From assembly GCA_963724285.1 (NCBI GenBank), contig CAVRUD010000009.1, positions 124,001 to 188,000 of the forward strand: a stretch of DNA of 64,000 nt, written 5' to 3'. Source of the DNA: CAVRUD01 sp963724285 (GTDB lineage: Bacteria; Chloroflexota; Chloroflexia; Thermomicrobiales; UBA6265). Shown here piece by piece: positions 47,387 through 56,224 of the stretch. The stretch's first letter is position 1; every line of letters begins with the position of its first letter. The notes beneath the pieces were generated by a model. That model did no database searches. It saw nothing but the letters and a program-made list of their open reading frames with translations, and was not told where the DNA came from. A program made the position numbers and the translations under genes.

Positions 47387-48919
47387 CTAATCAATCGCCG
47401 CGGCGATCGCGAGGCCGACCGCACAGAGGACTCCCAGGCCGAGCAACACCGGCCAGACGAACCGCAGCCAGGTGCCGTAGCCGACCTTGGCGATCGCCAG
47501 CCCGCCCATGACGACGGCGGACGTCGGGGTGACCAAGTTGACGAGGCCGGTCCCGAACTGGTAGGCGCTGACGACGAGCTCTCCGGCAATGCCGGAGAAC
47601 GAGGCGAGCGGGGCCATGATCGGCATCGCCACCGTCGCCAGACCAGAACTGGAGGGGATCAGGAACGAGAGCGGGATGAAGAGCAGGAACGCGATGATGA
47701 CGAAGCTCGCGCCGCTCAGGTCGGCGACCGCCTCCTCCGCCCAACTGAGCACCGTGTCGGTGATCATCCCGTTGTTCATGATCACGGTGATGCCGCGGGC
47801 GATCCCGATGATGAGGGCGACGCCGAGGAGATCGCGCGAGCCATCGACGAACGAGCCGGTCAAGTTCGTCTCTGAGAGACCACCGACAAGGCCGATCAGG
47901 ACGGCAAAGAAGAGGAAGGACGCGGTCATCTCGGGGAACCACCACCACAGCGTCGGCACCGAGATTCCGAGGTCCTCCCAGGGGATGACTCCGTAGACCA
48001 TGATCAGGAAGGCGAGGAAGAAGAGCGCGAGGACGATCTTGTGACGCCCGGTGAAGGCCCCGAACTCCTCGCCGGCTTGCTGCCCGGACAAGAAGTGCGC
48101 CTCGTTCTCTGCCTTCTGGGCGAAGACGAGCGACTTCGAGGGATCCGTCTTCACCCGCTCGGCGTACCGCATCACGAAGTAGATGCCGAAGGCGAGCCCG
48201 ACGATGAGCACGAAGAGCCTGAGCACGAGACCGTCGGCGATCGAGACGTCGGCGAAGCCCGAGGCAATGCCGGTGGCAAACGGGTTGACCGTCGAGCCGA
48301 GAACGCCGATGCCGGCGCCGAGCATGATCACGGCTGCCCCGGTCAAGGCGTCGTAGCCGGCGGCGATCATCACCGTCACGATCAGGGGATAAAACGCGAG
48401 CGTCTCCTCGGCCATCCCGTAGGACGTGCCGCCGAGGGCGAAGATCCCCATCAAGACCGGGATCATCCACTTCTCCCGGCCGGCCATGCCCTTGACGACG
48501 CGGGCGATACCGGCGTTGATGGCGCCGGTCTTCATCGTCACGCCGAGGAAGCCGCCGATGACGATGATGAACAGGGCCACGTCGATGGCCCCGAAGAGTT
48601 CGCCGGAGTTCCAGTAGCTGATGTTCCCGGTCTCGTCCTCGATCCCGTACAGGCCGTTGATCGGCGCCTTGATCGAGTCGAGCACGATATTCTGTGGTTC
48701 GTGATCGACCTCGTGATAGGTGCCGGGAAGTGGTTCCCCATCCTCGTTGTAGTCGTACGTTCCAGCCGGGACGATCCAGGTCGCCACCGCGACCAGCACG
48801 ATCAGGATGAAAAGGATCGTGTATGCGCTCGGCAAGGCGAACGAGCGTTTCCGCTCGCCAGTCTCGGGTGGTGAGGACGACGGGGGTGGCGCCTGGTCTA
48901 TGACCTCGGATTGCGACAT
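47387..48919 (-). CDS. YfcC family transporter, probable arginine/ornithine exchanger of the pathway
   Basis: A 510-residue, roughly 12-13 helix membrane protein of the C4-dicarboxylate-anaerobic-carrier/YfcC family. Typical blocks: SAYTILFILIVLVAVATWIV followed by PAGTYDY, then VLMGIFALGGTSYGMAEETL, LGAGIGVLGSTVNPFATGIA and FLLFIPLSFLIPSSSGLATV. Members next to arginine deiminase genes are taken to carry out arginine/ornithine exchange in place of ArcD; that role is inference from context. GGGAGAGGGAGAC precedes ATG 48919. It lies directly downstream of arcA and the small membrane protein. Confidence 0.82.
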   Translation of the reverse strand: MSQSEVIDQAPPPSSSPPETGERKRSFALPSAYTILFILIVLVAVATWIVPAGTYDYNEDGEPLPGTYHEVDHEPQNIVLDSIKAPINGLYGIEDETGNISYWNSGELFGAIDVALFIIVIGGFLGVTMKTGAINAGIARVVKGMAGREKWMIPVLMGIFALGGTSYGMAEETLAFYPLIVTVMIAAGYDALTGAAVIMLGAGIGVLGSTVNPFATGIASGFADVSIADGLVLRLFVLIVGLAFGIYFVMRYAERVKTDPSKSLVFAQKAENEAHFLSGQQAGEEFGAFTGRHKIVLALFFLAFLIMVYGVIPWEDLGISVPTLWWWFPEMTASFLFFAVLIGLVGGLSETNLTGSFVDGSRDLLGVALIIGIARGITVIMNNGMITDTVLSWAEEAVADLSGASFVIIAFLLFIPLSFLIPSSSGLATVAMPIMAPLASFSGIAGELVVSAYQFGTGLVNLVTPTSAVVMGGLAIAKVGYGTWLRFVWPVLLGLGVLCAVGLAIAAAID

Positions 48920-48966
48920 GTCTCCCTCTCCCCTACGGCTCTGGATTAGCGGCGACGACCGGGGCG

Positions 48967-49414
48967 CTACAGCTGGTCCACCCTGTCTTCGACCTCGTCC
49001 CGAATCGATTCCAGCGTGTGCTGAAGTCGCAGGAGGCGGATCTTGCGCACGTCGTTGGACGTGTCGTCGGCCGCATCCTCAACCTGGTCGATGGCCGTAT
49101 CGAGCCTGTCGAGACCCTGCTCGAGCGTCGCCTTTGCCTCTTCGGCCGGTTGGCTCTCGGCGGTCGCCAGCAGGTCGCGCACTTCGCCAAGCAGGCCCGC
49201 CGCGTCGCCCGGCACGTCTTCCCGCTCAAGGACGATCGTGATCGATGGTTCGGCGCCGATCGCCACCGGCAAACCGACCAACTGCTGCGCCGCTCGTTCG
49301 TCGGCCCCCTCGCGCAGCCTGTCCCGCGGCGTCCCGTTCGTCGAAGTCGAAGATCACGAGGAACAAGATTGCCAGCGCCGCGAGGACCGCGGCGACCATA
49401 GCCCCCGGACTCAT
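48967..49414 (-). CDS. Small membrane-anchored coiled-coil protein; frameshifted
   Basis: The start (ATG 49414, GGGAGGTGGG upstream) encodes one membrane helix, MVAAVLAALAILFLVIFDFD, then the frame breaks near 49320. The next frame carries DERAAQQLVGLPVAIGAEPS and a long helical stretch, LLGEVRDLLATAESQPAEEA with LDRLDTAIDQVEDAADDTSN. Joined, it gives about 148 residues: an N-terminal anchor with an acidic coiled coil. The family is not recognised. It lies 15 bases behind arcA, so it is part of the operon. Confidence 0.5.
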
Positions 49415-49429
49415 CACCCCACCTCCCGA

Positions 49430-50701
49430 CTAGAGCGGATCTCTCAAGAGCGGGCAGGTCATGCAGTGCCCGCCGCCGCGACCCTTGCCGAGTTCGAACC
49501 CGCGAATCGGGATCACCTCGACCCCTGCCTCCCGCATCTTGGCGATCGTGAAGGTGTTGCGCTCGTAGGTGACGATCACGCCGGGCTCGAGCGCGACCGT
49601 GTTGTTCGCGTCGTCCCACTGCTCGCGCTCTTGCTGGTAGCGATCGCCCCCCGTTTCGACGACGGTCAGCTTCTTCACGCCCAGCGCATCCTGCAGGCAG
49701 GACAGGAAGCTCTTCTCGACGGTGACGTGGAAGTCGCCTTCCTTGCGGCCGGGGCGCAGGCTGATGGCCCGAATCTCGTTGACAACTTTCGGGTAGGCCG
49801 TGACCGTGTCGCGATCGAGCATGGTGAAGACGGTGTCGAGGTGCATGTGCGCTCGGTCCTTGCCCATGACGCAGGCAACGACGCGCTCGGCGCCACCACG
49901 CTCGAAGAGCGCCTTCGCGATCTGCTCGATCATGCGCCCCTGGGTGCGCTCGCTCATGCCGATGAGTACCGTGCCGTTGCCGATCGGCTGGACGTCCCCG
50001 CCTTCGAGCGTCGCCCGGCCGAAGTCGGCTGCGTTGAACTTGCCGTCGTCGCCGAGCTCGGGGTACCACCAGTTGAACTCGGCCTCGCGGAACATCGGGT
50101 GGTACCGATAGATCGCCAGCAGGTTGAGCGACTCGCGCCGTCGGGCCGGCCAGAACATCGGATTGACCGAGACGCCGTTAAAGATCCAACAGGAGGAGTC
50201 GCGCATGAAGAGCGAGTTGGGCAGCGGGGGTAGCACGAAGGTCTCGGGAGTATCGCTATCCTGAAGCGCCGCGGCTGTCAGCGAAACCTTACTCAAGGAG
50301 CCCCAATCGAGATCGGCTTCCTCGGTCGTCAGGCCGCCGATCAGGTGCGTGGCCAGGGTTTTCGGGTCGACGCCCGAGAGGAAGTCGCGCACCTCGTCGG
50401 CTACGGACCAGCCAACCGTGTAGGATGATGCGACCGCTTCGATTAGCTTGCGACGGGCGTCGTCGCTAGCGGCCAGTGTCTCGGCCAGCAGGTCGTGGGC
50501 GTAGAAGACCTCGACGCCGCGCTCGCGCATCACCTCGACGAATGCGTCGTGCTCGCGCTGCGCCTGCTCCACCCAGAGCACGTCGTCGAAGAGCAGGTCG
50601 TCGTGGTTCGTGGGGGTTAATCGCTTGAGACTGAGGTCCGGCCGGTGAACCAACACCTTTCGGAGCTTGCCGACCTCGGAATGAACACCGAACGCGGTCA
50701 T
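49430..50701 (-). CDS. arcA: Arginine deiminase
   Basis: A 423-residue guanidino-group hydrolase. It converts arginine to citrulline and ammonia, the first step of the ATP-yielding pathway completed by arcB and arcC. The catalytic Cys is Cys413 in GRGGGHCMTCPLLRDPL; other active-site regions are MRDSSCWIFNGVSVNPM, ATLEGGDVQPIGNGTVLIGM and HMHLDTVFTMLD. The N-terminus FGVHSEVGKLRKVLVHRPDL is typical. ATG 50701 is chosen over an in-frame start at 50737 because AAGGAG precedes it. Site 5 and a 15-bp direct repeat lie upstream, so this gene starts the operon. Confidence 0.93.
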   Translation of the reverse strand: MTAFGVHSEVGKLRKVLVHRPDLSLKRLTPTNHDDLLFDDVLWVEQAQREHDAFVEVMRERGVEVFYAHDLLAETLAASDDARRKLIEAVASSYTVGWSVADEVRDFLSGVDPKTLATHLIGGLTTEEADLDWGSLSKVSLTAAALQDSDTPETFVLPPLPNSLFMRDSSCWIFNGVSVNPMFWPARRRESLNLLAIYRYHPMFREAEFNWWYPELGDDGKFNAADFGRATLEGGDVQPIGNGTVLIGMSERTQGRMIEQIAKALFERGGAERVVACVMGKDRAHMHLDTVFTMLDRDTVTAYPKVVNEIRAISLRPGRKEGDFHVTVEKSFLSCLQDALGVKKLTVVETGGDRYQQEREQWDDANNTVALEPGVIVTYERNTFTIAKMREAGVEVIPIRGFELGKGRGGGHCMTCPLLRDPL

Positions 50702-50966
50702 CTCGTCACGCTCCTTCTCATGTGTGCGGACGGCCAACGATGTATCGTCGTCGGTCGACGGCTGCCGTCCCTCGGTTGCGCGGCCGTTGCCGTTCCGCCG
50801 ACCGACATGGTGTCGGGGACCTACCGACGGCCGGTCCTCGTTCAGATAACCCAGCGGGCGCCCTCAATCGCCGCCTCCACGGGACGACTGGGCGGGCTCT
50901 GCGGCACAGCGGACATGAGGAGTCGATCGAGGTTTCAGCATCTGAAGCGATCGTAGTGAGTCGCAG

Positions 50967-51000
50967 AGTCGTACCGTCATCAGGCGAAAGGAGTATTCCG
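50967..51000 (-). promoter_or_regulatory. Island motif, site 5 (upstream of arcA)
   Basis: On the reverse strand: GGAATACTCCTTTCGCCTGA, then TG, then TACGACT at the standard spacing. It is the closest site to the consensus and is followed by TACGAT at a -10-like distance. Confidence 0.7.
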
Positions 51001-51019
51001 GTGCGGTGCGATCCGACCG

Positions 51020-51057
51020 CGTTATTCCTTCGATTAACCTGACGTTATTCCTTCGAT
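51020..51057. repeat. 15-bp direct repeat CGTTATTCCTTCGAT
   Basis: Two exact copies (51020-51034 and 51043-51057) with a 23-bp period, followed in both by an AAC/TGA-like tail. It lies 20-60 bases upstream of site 5 relative to arcA. Helically phased repeats of this kind often bind a second regulator. Confidence 0.5.
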
Positions 51058-51116
51058 AACTTGATCGGCTATGGGGCACCTCAGTGGTCGATCTAGGGTG
51101 GCGATGCCGCGCCTGC

Positions 51117-51993
51117 CTAATCGAGTGCCTGAGCATCGGGAGGGACGGCGTGCTCGTCATCCGGGGCGACGCTCGTCCGGTCGAGGACGACGACCTCTGC
51201 CGGCTCAGCTCCTTCGACGACGATCGGCTGGTCCTCGAGCCACGCTCGAACCACGTTCGCCAGCGCTTGCGGATGGCTGAAGTTGATCGCGTGTGATGCC
51301 CGATCGTGGACGACCAGGGTCAGGTTCCGCTTTTCCTCGAGGAGCTCGCGCAGCCGCTCCCTGCAATCCAGCAGGTCGCGAGCGCCGGCGACGACAAGCA
51401 TCGGCAGATCGAGACCGAGCGCCCGTTCAGCCGTCGGATAGCGGTTCATCTCCTTGAACACGCGCAAAAGGCTACGCGGCCCGAAGCGCAGGTAATCGGG
51501 CACCGCCACGGGCAGCAGCCGGGGCGACTCCCGCACGCCGTCGCGGGCGAGTTGGGGCAGGCCACGGTACAGCGGCTGGTTGGGCGGTCCGCCGGCCGGA
51601 GAAACCACGATCGCCCGATCGATGCGATCCGGGTAAGCGTGGTCGGACAAGAGGGCGACCTGACTGCCCGTCGAGTTTCCGAGCAGCACGGCCCGTTCGA
51701 CCATGACCGCGTCCATAAACGTGGCGAAGCTTTGGGCAAGCTCGGGGATGCTCAATGGTCGCTTAGGTTTGTGGGCGCGGCCGTAGCCGGGCAAGTCGGG
51801 GACCTAGGCTCGGATAGATCGGCGCCAGCCGTTCGGCGGTGGGGGCCAGGGAGCGACCGGTGATACCCAGATCGTGAACGTGCACGATCGGCGACTTCCC
51901 GATCGGCGCCGCCTCCGTGGTAACGCGGAAGAGCATCGGAAACCCCTCGACGATCGTCCACTGATCGCTCAAGGGGGCGGTCTCACCCGGCAT
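51117..51993 (-). CDS. Alpha/beta hydrolase; single frameshift
   Basis: The N-terminal frame (ATG 51993) gives IVHVHDLGITGRSLAPTAER and LAPIYPSLG; the second frame continues PGYGRAHKPKRPLSIPELAQ. Removing one C of a CCCC run at about 51800 joins them as PSLGPDLPGYG, the usual strand before the nucleophile. The nucleophile elbow is VLLGNSTGSQVALL (Ser) and the likely catalytic His is in DRASHAINFSHPQAL. Intact length is about 292 residues. The substrate is unknown. It may be co-transcribed with PPK2 and the ATPase. Confidence 0.75.
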
Positions 51994-52068
51994 CACGAGA
52001 CTTCCTTCGGTCGCGATCGACGAGAATGGCGCTGAAGATCAAGACCCGGGTGGGGAAGGGATCACGAG

Positions 52069-52155
52069 TCAGGAGTTCAGCGACGCCGCCAGCGGCAAGA
52101 TGGCCGCCATGAGGAAGCCGACCACCAGGAACGCGAGAGGATCCCTGAAATTCAC
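52069..52155 (-). CDS. Possible 28-residue single-helix peptide
   Basis: A GTG start (52155) overlaps the stop of the preceding small frame as GTGA. The product is essentially one membrane helix, DPLAFLVVGFLMAAILPLAA, with short tails. Coupling and hydrophobicity support it, its size argues against it. Confidence 0.3.
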   Translation of the reverse strand: MNFRDPLAFLVVGFLMAAILPLAASLNS

Positions 52156-52344
52156 CCGGAGTTCAAGGCCGAGAGCACAGGCATCGCCGCGTTGCGCACG
52201 GCCAGTCGATCGCGGAGATCGTTGACCGTGCGCATCGGCTTTGAGAATATGGCGCCCTCGGGATCTCGCTCAGCACGGCGCTCATTTCGGCATCGCCGAT
52301 CCCGCCCGAGTAGCGACGCAGGAGATCGAGCGATCGCTGTGCGT
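52152..52344 (-). pseudogene. Small protein fragment after PPK2, frameshifted
   Basis: Two frames give a coherent peptide: LNAQRSLDLLRRYSGGIGDA with EMSAVLSEIP, then EGAIFSKPMRTVNDLRDRLA followed by VRNAAMPVLSALNSG. They meet near 52265 and need a one-base change. No start codon is clear, since the upstream part overlaps the end of PPK2. The family is not recognised. Confidence 0.35.
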
Positions 52345-53136
52345 TCAGAATCGACTCGGGACAAATCGGTACGGGTAATCCGGTTCTACGTAGCCGTTTG
52401 CAGGCTGGCGCTCGGGCAGGACAATCTTCGGCTGCGGCACGTCTTCGTACGGAATGAGGCTCAGGAAGTGGGAGATGCAGTTGAGCCGCGCACTCCGCTT
52501 ATCGTTGGAATCTACCACGTGCCACGGCGAGTCCGGCGTATCGGTGGCAGCAAACATAGCATCGCGTGCCCGGGAGAAGTCGTACCAGCGGCTTTGCGCC
52601 TCCAGGTCCATCGGGCTCAGCTTCCACGTCTTGCGGCCATCGTTGATGCGACTCTCGAAGCGGCGGGTCTGCTCCTCCTGCCCGACCTCCAGCCAGTACT
52701 TGATCAGGATGACGCCGGAGTCCATGATCGCCCGCTCAACGTCAACGACGCGGTGCAAGAATTCGTTCACTTGCTCTTCGGTGGCAAAGCCCATCACCCG
52801 CTCGACCCCTGCCCGGTTGTACCAACTGCGGTCGAAAACGACCACCTCGCCGGCCGCCGGCAAATGCGGGATGTAACGCTGGATGTACATCTGCGTCTTC
52901 TCTCGTTCCGTCGGCGCCGGCAGAGCGACGACGCGAAAGACGCGCGGGCTGACCCGTCCGGTCAGGCGTTTGATCGTCCCGCCTTTGCCGGCTGCGTCGC
53001 GGCCTTCGAAGAGGACGCAGATCTTGGCGCCAGAGGTTTTCACCCACGCCTGGAGCTTGACCAACTCTATTTGAAGCAGTTTCAGCTCTCGATCGAATTC
53101 CTTGCCCGACATCCGGGCTGGGGCCTTAGCTGCCAT
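52345..53136 (-). CDS. ppk2: Polyphosphate kinase 2 (PPK2, class I type)
   Basis: A 263-residue P-loop kinase. It moves phosphate between polyphosphate and nucleotides (usually making NTP from NDP). Walker A is EGRDAAGKGGTIKRL (residues 44-58), and the Walker-B-like motif is FDRSWYNRAGVERVMGF (101-117). FRVVALPAPTEREKTQMYIQ and RFESRINDGRKTWKLSPMDL are family blocks. AAAGGAGGAA precedes ATG 53136. It is 39 bases behind the P-type ATPase on the same strand, so ion pumping and polyphosphate use may be coordinated. ADP versus GDP preference cannot be told. Confidence 0.9.
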   Translation of the reverse strand: MAAKAPARMSGKEFDRELKLLQIELVKLQAWVKTSGAKICVLFEGRDAAGKGGTIKRLTGRVSPRVFRVVALPAPTEREKTQMYIQRYIPHLPAAGEVVVFDRSWYNRAGVERVMGFATEEQVNEFLHRVVDVERAIMDSGVILIKYWLEVGQEEQTRRFESRINDGRKTWKLSPMDLEAQSRWYDFSRARDAMFAATDTPDSPWHVVDSNDKRSARLNCISHFLSLIPYEDVPQPKIVLPERQPANGYVEPDYPYRFVPSRF

Positions 53137-53175
53137 AATCGCGATTCCTCCTTTGGTTCACGCGGCAAGCCAAGT

Positions 53176-55947
53176 TCACGCGGCCTGCGGACTACTCTGC
53201 GGCGTCAACTGCTGGCTCTCCAGCGGTGCGATCTCCGGGCCTCGGTGCGCGAGATAGAACTTGATCGCTTCTTCCACAACCAGCAGGCTCAAGGAAATCG
53301 CCAAGCAGGCGATCCATTGGTTGAGGGTGAGCGAGGTGGTAGTGAAGATGCGCTGGAGGAATCCGAGTTCGGTGGCCAGGAACGTGAGTACAAGCGCCGC
53401 CCCGATCATTCGCAGTTGCCTCCCTCCCGGGAGGGCAGCGCGGTTGAAAATGCTTCCACGCTCATCGCGCACGCACAAGGCCGTCACGACGTGAAACAGG
53501 GAGAGCGTCGTGAGCAGCATGGTTGTTGCGACCACGGCGCCATCGTCCGACTCAACCGCCTGAAAGATGCTGAGGGCGCCAACCGTCATGATCAGACCCT
53601 GGACGGTGATGCGCACCCACTGCAACGTTGTGAAGACTGGCGCGCTGACCGGGCGGGGCAAGCGCTCCATCAGTCCGGGGGTCGGTATGTCGAAGCCCAG
53701 GGCAAGGGCGAGGGGGATATCGATCGCGAAGTTCAACCACAGGATCTGGAGCGGATTGAGCGGTGTGCCGTTGGCGATGTTGAAGATGGAGGCGGCGACG
53801 AAGATGGCGATGAAGGCCACCAGGGAGGCCATCTGGAAGCGCAGGTACTTCAACAGGTTGTCGTACAGCGACCGGCCGTACTCCACCGCCTTCACGATCG
53901 TGGCGAAGTTGTCGTCGGTCAGGATCATCACCGCCGCGCCCTTGGACACCTCGGTGCCGGTGATGCCCATGGCGACGCCGATGTCGGCCTTCTTCAGCGC
54001 CGGCGCGTCGTTGACGCCGTCGCCCGTCATCGCCACCACCTCGCCCGTCTCCTGCAAGAGACTCACCAGGCGCACCTTGTCTTCCGGGGCGACGCGGGCG
54101 ATCACGCCGATGTCGGGCAGTTGACTGAGCAGTTCCTCGTCGCTCATGGCGGCGAATTGGGCGCCGGTGATGGCCTTGCCCACGATGCCCAGCTCCGCGC
54201 CGATCGCGGCGGCGGTCGTGGCGTGGTCGCCGGTGATCATCCGCACGCGAATTCCGGCGCTCTTGCACTCGGCGATGGCATCCTTGGCTTCGCCGCGCGG
54301 CGGATCGACGATCCCGACCATCGCCAGCAGCGTGAGGTCCTGGACGAGATCGATCAAGTTGCCGTTCGGGTCAAAGGTCGCGGGATCGAAGTCTCGGTGG
54401 GCCACGACCATCACGCGCTGGCCCCCGGCGGCGAGGCGATCGTTTTCGTCCAGGGCAAGGTGCCGGTTCTGATCGGTGACGGCGAGCACCTCTCCCGTGG
54501 CGCTCAGATACGAACTGCCGCGGCTGATAAGGATGTCGGGCGCTCCCTTGACCAGGCAGCGCACCACGGGTTTCCCGCCCTCATCTTTCATGTTGTGGAA
54601 GGTCGCCATGAACTTGTAGGCGGCATCGAACGGCACCTCGGCGATGCGCGGGTACGTCCGGCGGGTCTCGTCGATGTCGAGTCCGCCCTTCGCCGCCAGC
54701 ACCACGAGCGCTCCCTCGGTGGGGTCGCCGATCAACTGCTCTCCGTCCAGCGTGGCGTCCGCGCAGAGGATCATCGGCAGCAGGAACGGATCGAGGTTCT
54801 GGCCCGCCCCGCCGGGACGCATGATCTGGCCCTGGGTGCTATACCCCTCGCCGGTGACCTTGAAGCGGTTTTCTTGCCCGGGGATGACCAACTCGCGGGC
54901 GGTCATCTTGTTGAGCGTGAGCGTGCCGGTCTTGTCCGAACAGATCGCCGAGGTCGAGCCCAGCGTCTCCACCGCCGGCAAGCGCTTGACGATGGCGTTG
55001 CGTTCGGCGAGTACGCGCGTCCCGAGCGACAGGAGGGTGGTCACCACAGCCGGCAGGCCGGTGGGAATGGCGGAGACCGCCAGGGCAATCCCGGTGATGA
55101 AGAGTTCGTCGAGATCCTGGTCGCGCGCCAGCCCGATCACCACGATAAGCACCAGCGCCAGCGCGGCGATGCCGGTGATGACCTTCGTCAGCTCGTCGAG
55201 TTTCTTCTGGAGTGGCGTCTTGTCCGTCTCGGTGGCGCTGAGCATCGAGCCGATATGACCGATCTCGGTGGTCGCGCCGGTGCCGGTGACGATCATCTCG
55301 CCGCGACCGCGCGTGACCGAGGTGTTCATGTAGGCCATGCAGGCGCGGTCGCCCAGCGGAACTTCGGCCCGGTCGATGGTCGCAACGTCCTTGGAAACCG
55401 GCACGCTCTCGCCCGTCAGCGCACCTTCCTCGATCTCGACCGTTGCCGCGACGAAAAGCCGGCCGTCGGCGGGCACCACGTTGCCGGCCTCCATCAGCAC
55501 GATGTCGCCGGGGACGAGATCCCCGGAATCGACCTCGACGGCCTGACCGTCGCGGCGCACGCGGGCGATGTTCTTCATCATCCCTTGCAGCGCTGCCAGG
55601 CTCGCCTCGGCCTTCGACTCCTGGTGCAACCCCATCACGGCGTTGACGAGGGTCAGGCCGATCAGCACCAGGGTAGTCCCGATGTCCTCGGTGACGATCT
55701 GGTTGATGACTCCCGCGCCCAGCAGGACCATCTGCATCAGGTCCTGGTACTGGCGCAGAAAGGCCTTCCAGCCCGGCTCCTTCTTGGCTTCTTCCAACCG
55801 ATTGGGACCATAGGTGCTACGCCGCGACTGCACCTCGGCCGCACTCAACCCCTTGGCTGGATCAACGCCCAGCTTTTCGGCGACTTGTACCGGACTCAGG
55901 CGGTACCATGTCTCTTCCTTTGAGCCGTTCAGCGTTGCGTCTGCCAT
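53176..55947 (-). CDS. Cation-translocating P-type ATPase (P2-type)
   Basis: A 923-residue pump. The phosphorylated Asp338 is in ICSDKTGTLT, TGES is at 178-181, and MITGDHATTAAAIGAELGI and MTGDGVNDAPALKKADIGVA complete the catalytic set. About 10 helices are present, including a C-terminal cation-ATPase domain, as in Ca2+ (SERCA/PMR1) and related pumps. In helix 4 the usual PEGLP reads IPTGLP (Thr296 in place of Glu), which removes one Ca2+ ligand; helix 6 retains NFAIDIPLALALGF. The ion is therefore open. M. tuberculosis CtpF, a DosR-regulon member, is in the same broad group. The 277 bases upstream carry no island motif that I can see. Confidence 0.88.
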   Translation of the reverse strand: MADATLNGSKEETWYRLSPVQVAEKLGVDPAKGLSAAEVQSRRSTYGPNRLEEAKKEPGWKAFLRQYQDLMQMVLLGAGVINQIVTEDIGTTLVLIGLTLVNAVMGLHQESKAEASLAALQGMMKNIARVRRDGQAVEVDSGDLVPGDIVLMEAGNVVPADGRLFVAATVEIEEGALTGESVPVSKDVATIDRAEVPLGDRACMAYMNTSVTRGRGEMIVTGTGATTEIGHIGSMLSATETDKTPLQKKLDELTKVITGIAALALVLIVVIGLARDQDLDELFITGIALAVSAIPTGLPAVVTTLLSLGTRVLAERNAIVKRLPAVETLGSTSAICSDKTGTLTLNKMTARELVIPGQENRFKVTGEGYSTQGQIMRPGGAGQNLDPFLLPMILCADATLDGEQLIGDPTEGALVVLAAKGGLDIDETRRTYPRIAEVPFDAAYKFMATFHNMKDEGGKPVVRCLVKGAPDILISRGSSYLSATGEVLAVTDQNRHLALDENDRLAAGGQRVMVVAHRDFDPATFDPNGNLIDLVQDLTLLAMVGIVDPPRGEAKDAIAECKSAGIRVRMITGDHATTAAAIGAELGIVGKAITGAQFAAMSDEELLSQLPDIGVIARVAPEDKVRLVSLLQETGEVVAMTGDGVNDAPALKKADIGVAMGITGTEVSKGAAVMILTDDNFATIVKAVEYGRSLYDNLLKYLRFQMASLVAFIAIFVAASIFNIANGTPLNPLQILWLNFAIDIPLALALGFDIPTPGLMERLPRPVSAPVFTTLQWVRITVQGLIMTVGALSIFQAVESDDGAVVATTMLLTTLSLFHVVTALCVRDERGSIFNRAALPGGRQLRMIGAALVLTFLATELGFLQRIFTTTSLTLNQWIACLAISLSLLVVEEAIKFYLAHRGPEIAPLESQQLTPQSSPQAA

Positions 55948-56224
55948 GGAATCTCCATTCGATCCACGCCGACTCTGTCGGCGGCTGCCTCAGGACGACA
56001 CTCCCTTGGCGATCACTGGGTTACGATCGCCAGCCGCACGCGAGAACGGCCGCGCTCAACTGTTGTAGGCAGGTAGTAATGGCTTCCCTTGGCACGCACG
56101 ACGCAGCGAAAGCCGAGGGTGCACGAAGCAGTGTCGACTGGATTGGCCTTTCCGCTCGGCAGTATGCGGGTTGACGAACAGCTCGTCCATCGACGTTGCC
56201 CCTTGCGGGTTCCCAGCGGCGGTC

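Larger units (their letters stand above)
50702..51116. other. Promoter region of the arginine operon
   Basis: 415 bases without a gene, holding site 5 of the island motif and a direct repeat at 51020-51057. A TACGAT (reverse strand, 50955-50950) lies 18 bases after the second motif block begins and would be a good -10. The leader to arcA would be about 240 bases. Confidence 0.5.

Noticed and set aside
50967..50973. TACGACT block itself as the -10 element
   Set aside because: That would centre the conserved core near -26, inside the polymerase footprint; downstream TANNNT sequences fit better, although transcription start data are lacking.
52192..55923. A 1243-codon open frame on the forward strand opposite the ATPase
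   Set aside because: It is the shadow of the P-type ATPase and PPK2 genes, is rich in Arg/His/Gln and has no family motif or ribosome site.
56056..56190. A 44-residue reverse frame from ATG 56190 after the CYTH-like gene
   Set aside because: Composition is ordinary, but it has only a weak ribosome site and no coupling or family; not enough to call.
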